Source: Lysobacterales bacterium
Lineage (GTDB): Bacteria > Pseudomonadota > Gammaproteobacteria > Xanthomonadales > Xanthomonadaceae
Direction: 5' to 3'
NCBI GenBank assembly: GCA_015655035.1
Contig: JAATFS010000351.1
Location: 1-11,082, forward strand
DNA: 11,082 bases
Every line of letters starts with the position of its first letter. The first letter of the stretch is position 1. The notes below the pieces were generated by a model. That model did not search any database. It was not told where the DNA came from and saw only the letters and a list, made by a program, of their open reading frames with translations. This document shows positions 1-5,347 of the stretch, in pieces. A program made the position numbers and the translations under genes.

Positions 1-162
1 ATCCTCGCTTTCTTCCAGCTCCAGCAGCGGATTGTTTTCCAGCGCACTGCGGATTTCGAGCTCCATTTGCATACCGCTCAACTGCAGCAGCCGGATCGAC
101 TGCAACAGTTGCGGGGTCAGATGCAGCTGCTGTCCGAATTGGGCGGAAAGCGTCGGCTTCAT
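1..162 (-). CDS. rpoN: RNA polymerase sigma-54 factor RpoN, N-terminal fragment (cut by window edge)
   Basis: This is the first 54 codons of sigma-54; the rest lies beyond position 1. RpoN directs core RNA polymerase to -24/-12 promoters that need an AAA+ activator (FleQ/FlrA type in flagellar systems). The visible part is the activator-interacting Region I: it opens MKPTLSAQFGQQ, then has the glutamine/leucine-rich LTPQLLQSIRLLQLS stretch (residues 16-30), then an ALENNPLLELEE segment (residues 40-51), all hallmarks of the family. The ATG has an AGGA about 8 nt upstream. The neighbours are flagellar genes, so this is likely the flagellar paralogue that Xanthomonas calls rpoN2; the fragment alone cannot tell paralogues apart. 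A 198-bp gap separates it from the upstream regulator gene, so it may have its own promoter. Family assignment is very secure. Confidence 0.95.
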   Translation of the reverse strand, partial: MKPTLSAQFGQQLHLTPQLLQSIRLLQLSGMQMELEIRSALENNPLLELEESED

Positions 163-215
163 GCGGTGTCCTGGATGCGCCGGAAGTGCGGCGTCAATGG
201 AACGCATCTTGCTAC

Positions 216-253
216 AGCCGACGACGGCTTTTTAATCGGGGGATGCTACCCCG
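216..253 (-). other. two consecutive small hairpins in the region upstream of rpoN
   Basis: Read on the minus strand, two inverted repeats follow each other. The first is CGGGG-TAGCATC-CCCCG (253-237). The second is AGCCG-TCGT-CGGCT (229-216). An A-rich ATTAAAAA segment lies between them. Read on the plus strand, the second hairpin is followed by TTTT (230-233) and so looks like a short intrinsic terminator for antisense transcription. On the minus strand they would be structure in an rpoN leader, about 55-90 nt before the start codon, if transcription starts upstream. Stems are only 5 bp, so function is uncertain. Confidence 0.25.
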
Positions 254-278
254 CCCATCATGATTTTCCTGACTGGCT

Positions 279-295
279 GTAGGGAATTTCCCTAC
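279..295. promoter_or_regulatory. perfect 17-bp inverted repeat, candidate operator upstream of rpoN
   Basis: GTAGGGAA-T-TTCCCTAC is a perfect dyad with 8-bp arms and a single central base, in the intergenic region between the response regulator gene and rpoN. It lies about 117 bp upstream of the rpoN start codon. The loop is too tight for a good RNA hairpin, which favours a DNA site for a homodimeric regulator. Its GTAGG-N7-CCTAC layout resembles the symmetric sites bound by LuxR/NarL-type response regulators such as GacA (TGTAAG-N6-CTTACA), and the adjacent gene encodes such a regulator. I see no convincing sigma-70, sigma-54 or sigma-28 promoter next to it. The dyad is seen directly; binding by the neighbour is inference. 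Confidence 0.4.
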
Positions 296-347
296 GACCA
301 CGACTGAATGGGAGTATCCGCGTCGGGTTCATGTCACTCACCACAAG

Positions 348-360
348 GCCCGAGCCGGGC
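348..360 (-). terminator. weak hairpin just after the response regulator stop codon
   Basis: Immediately after the regulator's TGA the minus strand has GCCCG-GCT-CGGGC followed by CTTGTGG. The 5-bp GC stem sits where an intrinsic terminator would be, but the downstream tract has few Ts and the loop is tight. It could attenuate transcription into rpoN or do nothing. Confidence 0.25.
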
Positions 361-993
361 TCAGATCAACTCGTTATGGTGCTTGGCCGCCAGCACCACC
401 AGATCGTTCGCGCGGCGGCAGCCGAGCGATTCCATCATGCGCGCGCGGTGGGTCTCTACGGTTTTCACGCTGATGCCCAGGTCGGCCGCAATCTCCTTGT
501 TGCTCTGGCCGCGTCCGATCTCGTGCAGGATCTCGCGTTGCCGGGGCGACAATGCGGCCACCCCGACCGGCTTCTCGCGGCCGAGCATCGGGGCGATCAT
601 CTTTGAAGAAATCTGCGGGCTCAGGAACACCTGGCCAGCCCCGGCCGCGCGCAATGCCAGCTCCAGCTCCAGCGGCGCGGCATCCTTGACCACGAAACCG
701 GCGGCGCCACGATCCAGTGCGTCGCGCACGTGCACCGAGTCGTCGTGCATCGACATCATCACTACCCGGGTACGCGGGTCGACGCGCAGCACATCGCTCA
801 TCGCGTCCAGGCCGCTGCGACCGGGCAGCGACAGGTCCATCAGCACCAGGTCAGGGCGGTGCAGAGTGGCCATGTCCAGCGCCTGCTGCGCGTCGCTTGC
901 CTCAGCCACGACGTCGATGTCGGCAAAGCTCTGCAGCAGGCGTACAAGGCCTGCGCGCACCAGGGTGTGATCGTCGACGATGATGACTCGCAC
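361..993 (-). CDS. NarL/FixJ-family response regulator (receiver plus LuxR-type HTH)
   Basis: A 210-residue two-domain response regulator. The receiver domain (about 1-118) has the acidic pair D7/D8, the phospho-acceptor D53 in LVLMDLSLPG, the switch residue S81 (VVMMSMHDD) and the conserved K103 (FVVKDA), so phosphorylation looks possible. A GerE/LuxR helix-turn-helix follows at about 145-205, with the typical LSPRQREIL and NKEIAADLGISVKTVETHRA segments. Translation starts at GTG: no upstream in-frame start exists before a stop, and VIIVDDH must be near the N terminus. The ribosome site is poor, with GAGG 13 nt away. The gene lies 69 bp after the PilZ-like gene and upstream of rpoN, and no histidine kinase is visible, so it is an orphan here. 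P. aeruginosa has the unrelated NtrC-type FleQ/FleR regulators in the comparable part of its cluster. The family call is secure. The target genes and the phosphodonor are unknown. Confidence 0.93.
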   Translation of the reverse strand: MRVIIVDDHTLVRAGLVRLLQSFADIDVVAEASDAQQALDMATLHRPDLVLMDLSLPGRSGLDAMSDVLRVDPRTRVVMMSMHDDSVHVRDALDRGAAGFVVKDAAPLELELALRAAGAGQVFLSPQISSKMIAPMLGREKPVGVAALSPRQREILHEIGRGQSNKEIAADLGISVKTVETHRARMMESLGCRRANDLVVLAAKHHNELI

Positions 994-1062
994 GGGAGTG
1001 AATGGGCCTCTGTCTGAGCCTGCACCTTAACGGAGCATGGGGGTTACGCCAACTGCAATATG

Positions 1063-1671
1063 TCAGCGATCGCGTTTTGCGGCGGCGATCTGGCGCCGGT
1101 GAAGGCGGAATACATGGCGCTCGAGCGTGGCTTCCAGGCCGCTGCCCAGCTGCGCGAACGAAAGCCAGATGAAGACACCGCCATTGCCGGACGCCGCTTC
1201 GGCGAGCAGGGTCACCGGCAATTCGATCTGTTCGGGCAACCATTCGGCCGGCTGTAACGACAGTACGCCCGCCGTGCCGGGGAGCATGCCACTACGGGTG
1301 CCGGCCTCGAGCCGGATGCCGCGGCGTGACCAACGCAACGGACGCAGGGGCAGGGCATGCCCGCCCTGGCGTACCAGCCGTCCGATCAAGGCCAGCATCA
1401 AGTCCAGCTTGGCATCCATGCGCTGCACCAGCAGCGGCAGCTCGCCGCGCTCCTCGCCGTTGTCGTCGCCACGCAGGTCCTCGACTTGCGCCAATCCGCG
1501 CAACAGATTGTCGGCACTGGCCGGATGACCGGCGAAACTGCCCGCGTGCACGTCTGCCGGCAGCGCGAGATCACACGACAACACGTCGCCGAACAACGTC
1601 CTGTCAGCATCGGTAGCGCTGATGTAGGCCGAACCCGCTGGGGACGTACCGGGTTCGAGTGGCTCGCTCAA
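1063..1671 (-). CDS. PilZ-like domain protein in the flagellar operon
   Basis: Read as a 202-residue protein from a TTG codon that overlaps the upstream stop codon (TTGA). A GGAGGGG tract lies about 10 nt before this TTG. An ATG at 1758 would add 29 Pro/Arg-rich residues and overlap the upstream gene by 91 nt, so I prefer TTG. Residues 1-75 are low-complexity and acidic. Residues 76-102 (LPLLVQRMDAKLDLMLALIG and on) form a leucine-rich amphipathic helix that could oligomerise. From about 105 a beta-rich domain has RWSRRGIRL, which aligns with the PilZ [D/N]xSxxG loop, except that the acidic or amide residue is R113. No RxxxR precedes it, so canonical cyclic-di-GMP binding is doubtful. PilZ proteins usually tune motility or exopolysaccharide. 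X. campestris has motility-linked and non-canonical PilZ proteins, but orthology is untested here. The PilZ call rests on this motif and on gene order. Confidence 0.7.
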   Translation of the reverse strand: MSEPLEPGTSPAGSAYISATDADRTLFGDVLSCDLALPADVHAGSFAGHPASADNLLRGLAQVEDLRGDDNGEERGELPLLVQRMDAKLDLMLALIGRLVRQGGHALPLRPLRWSRRGIRLEAGTRSGMLPGTAGVLSLQPAEWLPEQIELPVTLLAEAASGNGGVFIWLSFAQLGSGLEATLERHVFRLHRRQIAAAKRDR

Positions 1672-1991
1672 CGCAACCCGACCCCTCCGTGGCGGCCCCC
1701 CCGATAATGGGAATAGGCCTGGATCACGTGGCGGGTCCGCCGATCGTTGCGCAGCCATTGCGCGGCGCCATCGCGCAGCTGTTGCATCTGGCTATGCAGT
1801 TCGGCATGCCGGTGTTGCAGCCGCCCGCACTCATCGGCACTCAGCGCCGGTACCGATTGCGAGAAACACTCCCGAAGCGATGCGCCATAGCTGGCTATGC
1901 GCCGTTCCACTTCCGTGTAGTCGCCGGCCGCCAGCGCATCGGCAACGGTTTCCAAAGCATGGATCAAGCGCTGGAAGGCCGTTTGGTTCAT
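1668..1991 (-). CDS. fliT: small FliT-like flagellar export chaperone
   Basis: A 107-residue, largely alpha-helical, hydrophilic protein with no signal peptide or membrane segment. It opens MNQTAFQRLIHALETVADAL. A second helical region (LSADECGRLQHRHAELHSQMQQL, in two parts) has the charged, heptad-like look of FliT-type chaperones. A basic, glycine-rich tail follows. The ATG overlaps the fliS stop codon (ATGA), and the TGA stop overlaps the TTG start of the next gene, so translation is likely coupled on both sides. In other bacteria FliT keeps the cap protein FliD in an export-ready state and can act as a regulator. A gene in this place in X. oryzae has been described as fliT-like, to my recollection. 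Sequence conservation in FliT is low, so the name rests mainly on size, helical character and position after fliD-fliS. Confidence 0.65.
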   Translation of the reverse strand: MNQTAFQRLIHALETVADALAAGDYTEVERRIASYGASLRECFSQSVPALSADECGRLQHRHAELHSQMQQLRDGAAQWLRNDRRTRHVIQAYSHYRGGRHGGVGLR

Positions 1992-2410
1992 GCGGGCGCA
2001 CCCACCCCGGGCTTCTGGCGGCTATCCTGCGGGATGGCGTTCCACGCCGAGGAAATGTCCTCCAGCAAACCGGACACCTCGTCCAGCGCCGCGGTGTCGC
2101 TGTGCAGGTTGGCATCGGTCAGGCGGCGCATGGCGTAGTCGTACAGGGCCGAGAGATGGGTAGCGATATCGCCCCCCTTCTGGTGGTCCAGCGAACCATT
2201 CAGATGGCTGATGATGGCGCAGGCGTCGGCGATTGCCTTGCCCTTGCCCGGAATGTCGCGGCGTTCAATGCAGGCGCGGGCAAGGCGGATGCGTTTGCAC
2301 GCGCCCTCCAGCATCAGGCTGATCAGGCGATGGGGATCATCGCCCATTGCCGCGCTGGTCACCCCCGTCTTGCGGTAGAAATCGGCGACGTGTCGGCTGG
2401 CGCCATGCAT
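1988..2410 (-). CDS. fliS: FliS, flagellin-specific export chaperone
   Basis: A 140-residue cytoplasmic helical-bundle protein that binds the C-terminal D0 helix of newly made flagellin, prevents early polymerisation and delivers it to the export gate. Family motifs visible are DPHRLISLMLEGACKRI (residues 25-41) and the signature SHLNGSLDHQKGGDIATHL followed by SALYDYAMRRL (about 68-97). The N-terminal ADFYRKTGV matches the usual Y-containing FliS start, and the protein is slightly longer than many FliS (about 125-135) because of a Pro/Gly tail (DSRQKPGVGAPA). The start codon has GAGGT 8 nt upstream. It lies 28 bp after fliD and overlaps the FliT-like gene by 4 nt, so it is part of a fliD-fliS-fliT unit. 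Confidence 0.95.
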   Translation of the reverse strand: MHGASRHVADFYRKTGVTSAAMGDDPHRLISLMLEGACKRIRLARACIERRDIPGKGKAIADACAIISHLNGSLDHQKGGDIATHLSALYDYAMRRLTDANLHSDTAALDEVSGLLEDISSAWNAIPQDSRQKPGVGAPA

Positions 2411-2438
2411 GGCTTGTTACCTCGGTAAAATGCGGGGA

Positions 2439-3863
2439 TTAACTACTGGAAGAGGACTTGCTGAGGCTGGAGAGCATCTGGGTGAGGTAGCTGCTGATCG
2501 TGGACATCTGCGCCATGGTGGTTTCCATCGCGGTGAACTGGGCCTCGTAGCGCGCTTGTACTTTTTCCATGCGCGCGTCCAGCGCCTCCATCTGGACTTC
2601 CAGATCGTCGTTCTTGCGCTCCAGCGCTTCCTGCCGCTGCGGGATGACGCCCTTGTTCTCGTCCAACATTGAATCGAGCAAGGTGGTCAGGGTGTCGCCC
2701 AGGGTTTTGCCCGATGTATCGGAACCATCGGTGCTACCGAACAGATTGCTGACCGCCGACGGATTGGTTTCAAGCGCATCGGCCAGGACCTCGCTGTCCA
2801 GCGTCATCGCGCCGGTCTTGTCCATGCTGATGCCCAGGGCCTGCAGCGCCACCACGTTGTCACCGATCATGTTGCGCAGCTGGCTTTGCAGGCTGCGCAC
2901 CATCGAATCGCCGGTCAGCGAGGCCTCGGTTCCAGCTTCCACATCGAACGCGCTCACCGTGCTCAGCATGGTCAGCGCGGTGTTGTAGGCGCTGACGAAG
3001 GTGGAAACCGCACTGGACACCGTGCTTTGGTCGCCGCTGACGTCCAGGCTGTAGGCACTGCCCTCGGTCGCCGCAGTCAGGCTCAAGGTCACGCCTTCCA
3101 GTACGTCTTCGATGGTGTTGCTGGCCGAGGTCTTGGTGTAGCCATCGACCTTGATCACCGCATCCTGGGCGGCAGTGGTCTCGGTCATCCCGCCGGTGGT
3201 GACGGTCGTCGTATTGCCAGAGCCGTCAGTGGTGGTCGAAACCGAATAGGTCAACGCTTCCAGGCTGCTGTCGCTGCTGGTCACTGAGATGCTGTTTTGC
3301 GCGCCGGTATCGGCCGCGTTGAGCACCAGGCGGTCGCCTTCGTCGGTACTGACGATGCTGGCGATGACACCCGAACCTGCCGCGGCGGTATTGATGGCCT
3401 TGGCGATATCGCTGAGCGTGTCGGTAGACTTGACGCTTACATCGATATTGCTGTCACCGGCTTCGATGGTCAGCGTGCCACTTCCGACCGTGGCATCCGA
3501 CGCGTAGGCGCCGGAGGTGATCTTGTGCTTGGTCGCCAGTTGCACGACCTCGATGTCATAGCTGCCGACCGCGGCGCCGGAGGCGGCCGAGGCGGTGAAG
3601 CCGGCATCGTCGGCGACGCTGGCGACGCGTGCATTGCCACTTTCATCGCTACTGAGCGCTTCAAGTGCAGTCTGGACCGAGGCCAACGTACTGGAGACGC
3701 TGCCGAGTCCGGAAATCTTCGAGCTGTTTTCGCTGGATGCCGTACTGATACGGGTATCGGCGCCCGCGCGCTCGGCGGCGACCAGCTTTTCCACCATTTC
3801 GGCGGTGTCCACCCCCGAACTCAGGCCGGCGAAGCTGATGGTGCCGGTATAGACGGAGGTCAT
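2439..3863 (-). CDS. fliD: FliD, flagellar filament cap (hook-associated protein 2)
   Basis: FliD forms the oligomeric cap at the filament tip that folds and inserts flagellin. From the preferred ATG it has 474 residues. The N-terminal domain (about 10-110) contains the typical SFAGLSSGVDTAEMVEKLV opening. A flagellin-IN-like segment follows (about 128-195, with TDTLSDIAKAINTAA). The C-terminal FliD domain (about 235-460) includes LQALGISMDKTGAMTLD, and a coiled coil spans about 400-465 (PQRQEALERKNDDLEVQMEA), ending in a serine-rich SKSSSSS tail. Two ATGs lie 6 nt apart. The one at 3863 has GGAG 7 nt upstream, while the one at 3869 lies only 2 nt past the same site, so 3863 is chosen; using 3869 adds Met-Gly. 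The gene starts 130 bp after fliC, beyond a strong terminator, and I find no clear sigma-28 or sigma-54 promoter there. Confidence 0.96.
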   Translation of the reverse strand: MTSVYTGTISFAGLSSGVDTAEMVEKLVAAERAGADTRISTASSENSSKISGLGSVSSTLASVQTALEALSSDESGNARVASVADDAGFTASAASGAAVGSYDIEVVQLATKHKITSGAYASDATVGSGTLTIEAGDSNIDVSVKSTDTLSDIAKAINTAAAGSGVIASIVSTDEGDRLVLNAADTGAQNSISVTSSDSSLEALTYSVSTTTDGSGNTTTVTTGGMTETTAAQDAVIKVDGYTKTSASNTIEDVLEGVTLSLTAATEGSAYSLDVSGDQSTVSSAVSTFVSAYNTALTMLSTVSAFDVEAGTEASLTGDSMVRSLQSQLRNMIGDNVVALQALGISMDKTGAMTLDSEVLADALETNPSAVSNLFGSTDGSDTSGKTLGDTLTTLLDSMLDENKGVIPQRQEALERKNDDLEVQMEALDARMEKVQARYEAQFTAMETTMAQMSTISSYLTQMLSSLSKSSSSS

Positions 3864-3937
3864 GCCCATTCTCCGTGCACGCCAACGAACACGGCCCCTG
3901 CGGGCCCATGCGGTGTCTGCTTGCTGGATCGTGTCAT
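3860..3937 (-). CDS. candidate 25-residue leader peptide coupled to fliD
   Basis: A short frame starts at ATG 3937 with a good Shine-Dalgarno AAGGA (3949-3945), 7 nt upstream of the ATG. It encodes a peptide opening MTRSSKQTPHG and closing GVHGEWA. Its TGA overlaps the fliD start in an ATGA arrangement, so ribosomes finishing it could restart on fliD. The fliD ribosome site lies within its last codons (GGA GAA). It begins immediately after the T-tract of the fliC terminator. I recognise no family. Such a short frame can occur by chance. The spacing, the ribosome site and the exact overlap together make it worth recording. Confidence 0.35.
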   Translation of the reverse strand: MTRSSKQTPHGPAGAVFVGVHGEWA

Positions 3938-3950
3938 GCGGCGCTCCTTG

Positions 3951-3985
3951 AGAAAATCCGGGAGGGCGCGGCCGCGCCCTCCCGG
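3951..3985 (-). terminator. fliC intrinsic terminator with a perfect palindromic stem
   Basis: It begins 8 nt after the fliC stop codon. The stem is a perfect 28-nt palindrome (3958-3985) with arms CCGGGAGGGCGCGG and CCGCGCCCTCCCGG. On the minus strand it is followed by ATTTTCTC (3957-3950). The GC-rich stem and T-tract fit a strong Rho-independent terminator that would limit readthrough of the abundant fliC transcript into fliD. On the plus strand the downstream sequence (TGTCTTGTTACTG) is a poor T-tract, so the direction is clear. Confidence 0.88.
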
Positions 3986-3993
3986 GTGTCTTG

Positions 3994-5211
3994 TTACTGC
4001 AACAGGCTCAGCACGTTCTGGGTGGACGAGTTGGCCTGGGCCAGCATCGCGGTACCTGCCTGCTGCAGGATCTGCGTGCGGGTCAGCTCGGCGGTCTCGG
4101 CGGCGTAGTCGGCATCCATGATGCGGCTGCGTGCGGACGACAGGTTTTCCGAGGTGGTGGACAGGTTGGCGATGGTGGAGGTGAAGCGATTCTGGATCGC
4201 ACCCATCTCGGCACGTGCGGAGGTGACCGAACTCAGCGCCGCATCGACGATTTCCAGTGCCTGCGAAGCGCCGGTGAAGCTGGTGACGTCGATGCTCTTG
4301 GCGGTGACGGCGGTCGTCTCCAATGCGGTTGCCGCGACGTCCCCCAAGGTGTTGGTGGCAGTGGACCCGGTCGCGGTGCCCGCCAGGGTTCCGCCGGTGA
4401 CCGCGAAGGTCTGGCCTGCCTTCACCGAGCTCAGGGTCAGCACGCCATCTTCGTTACTGGCGTAGATGCCGGTGGAGTCGAGCTTGTTATTGATGGCCGC
4501 AGCGACCGAGTCGGCGACATTGGCGCCGGAAGCAATGGCCACATCATCCAGCGCGAGAGCGGTGCTGGTGCCGTCTGCACCGGTCACGGTGATGGTCATC
4601 CCGGACAGGCTCAATGCCTCGGAGGCATTGCCATCGGCGTCGACGCCGCTGGCCAGGGCGCTCAGGTCCAGCGTGCCATCTGCCGAGAACGTGGTCTTGC
4701 CCAGCGAATCGATGTTGGCATCGACGATGCTGCCCACCTGGATGGTCTGGCCGGCGTCGGCGCCCACCTGGAACAGCGAACCGGAGAAGCTGCCGTCGAG
4801 CAGGCTCTTGCCGTTGAAGTTGGTCTGGTTGGCGACGCGGTCGATTTCCGACAGCAACTGGTCGATTTCCGACTGGATCGCGTCGGTGTCTTCATTGGAG
4901 TTGGTGGCGTTGGCGGCCTGCACCGACAGTTCACGCACGCGCTGCAGGTTGTTGGTGACTTCCTCCATCGCGCCTTCGGCGGTCTGCGCCAGCGAAATAC
5001 CGTCGTTGGCATTGCGCGAGGCCTGGTCCAGGCCGTTGATCTGGGTGCTGAAACGCTCGGAAATCGACAGGCCGGCGGCATCGTCCTTGGCGCTGTTGAT
5101 GCGCAGACCCGAGGACAGGCGCTCGATGGTCGTGGACAAGCTGTTGGTGGAGCTGTTCAGATTCCGCTGAGCATTCAGCGACATCACATTGGTGTTGATA
5201 ACTTGAGCCAT
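3994..5211 (-). CDS. fliC: flagellin FliC, filament subunit
   Basis: A 405-residue flagellin. The conserved N-terminal D0/D1 region (1-170) opens MAQVINTNVMSLNAQRNLNS, and the C-terminal D1/D0 region (about 315-405) ends STQNVLSLLQ, where FliS binds. Between them is a Thr/Ala/Gly-rich variable segment (about 170-315). Cysteine is absent, as in most flagellins. The flg22 region recognised by plant FLS2 is residues 30-51, with RLSSGLRINSAKDDAAGL at 31-48 and Asp at 43. LQRVRELSVQ (89-98) matches the TLR5 contact patch. The start is set by AGGAG 8 nt upstream (5220-5224) and the family N terminus; the open frame runs on to 5469 but that extension is not flagellin-like. A sigma-28 promoter lies about 95 bp upstream and a strong terminator follows, so it is probably monocistronic. 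Only one flagellin gene is present in the window. Confidence 0.98.
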   Translation of the reverse strand: MAQVINTNVMSLNAQRNLNSSTNSLSTTIERLSSGLRINSAKDDAAGLSISERFSTQINGLDQASRNANDGISLAQTAEGAMEEVTNNLQRVRELSVQAANATNSNEDTDAIQSEIDQLLSEIDRVANQTNFNGKSLLDGSFSGSLFQVGADAGQTIQVGSIVDANIDSLGKTTFSADGTLDLSALASGVDADGNASEALSLSGMTITVTGADGTSTALALDDVAIASGANVADSVAAAINNKLDSTGIYASNEDGVLTLSSVKAGQTFAVTGGTLAGTATGSTATNTLGDVAATALETTAVTAKSIDVTSFTGASQALEIVDAALSSVTSARAEMGAIQNRFTSTIANLSTTSENLSSARSRIMDADYAAETAELTRTQILQQAGTAMLAQANSSTQNVLSLLQ

Positions 5212-5237
5212 GGTCGAATCTCCTGTAGGTGTCTGAC

Positions 5238-5260
5238 CCGGCGGAGAACTGTCCGTCCGG
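5238..5260 (-). promoter_or_regulatory. stem-loop in the fliC 5' leader
   Basis: Between the predicted transcription start and the ribosome site, the minus strand can fold as CCGG-A-CGGA-CAGTTC-TCCG-CCGG: eight base pairs with one bulged A and a 6-nt loop. It ends 13 nt before the AGGAG. The leader also has GGA motifs (CCGGACGGACAG and CAGGAGATT), of the kind contacted by CsrA/RsmA proteins, though they are not in the classic hairpin-loop position. The structure is seen directly; a role in mRNA stability or translation is inference. Confidence 0.4.
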
Positions 5261-5306
5261 CTTGAGCGGCCCGAGGTGTGAACCACCCACGTTGCTGCTG
5301 ACACTA

Positions 5307-5333
5307 GTAACGGCGACAGGTCAACAACCTTTA
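5307..5333 (-). promoter_or_regulatory. sigma-28 (FliA) promoter of fliC
   Basis: On the minus strand, TAAAGGTT (5333-5326), an 11-nt spacer, then GCCGTTAC (5314-5307). The flagellar sigma-28 consensus is TAAAGTTT-N11-GCCGATAA, so the spacer is exact and both boxes match at their core bases (TAAAG and GCCG). A run of AAAAATT just upstream could help polymerase binding. Transcription should begin near 5300, giving a leader of about 90 nt. This fits fliC as a late gene, made after hook completion and FlgM export. Confidence 0.9.
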
Positions 5334-5347
5334 GCGAATTTTTCCTC

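Noticed and set aside
994..1062. A possible sigma-70 promoter for the response regulator (TTGGCG, 16 nt, TTAAGG on the minus strand).
   Set aside because: The -10 match is poor (two of six bases), and the gene may simply be co-transcribed with the PilZ-like gene 69 bp upstream.
3864..3937. A GG-N10-GC pattern before fliD that could be read as sigma-54.
   Set aside because: It lacks the TGGCAC and TTGC context. GG-N10-GC alone is expected by chance in DNA this rich in G and C.
3991..5265. A 424-codon open frame on the plus strand opposite fliC.
   Set aside because: It is antisense to an unambiguous flagellin gene, is Gly/Arg-rich and low in complexity, has no recognisable domain, and is a normal result of GC-rich codon use.
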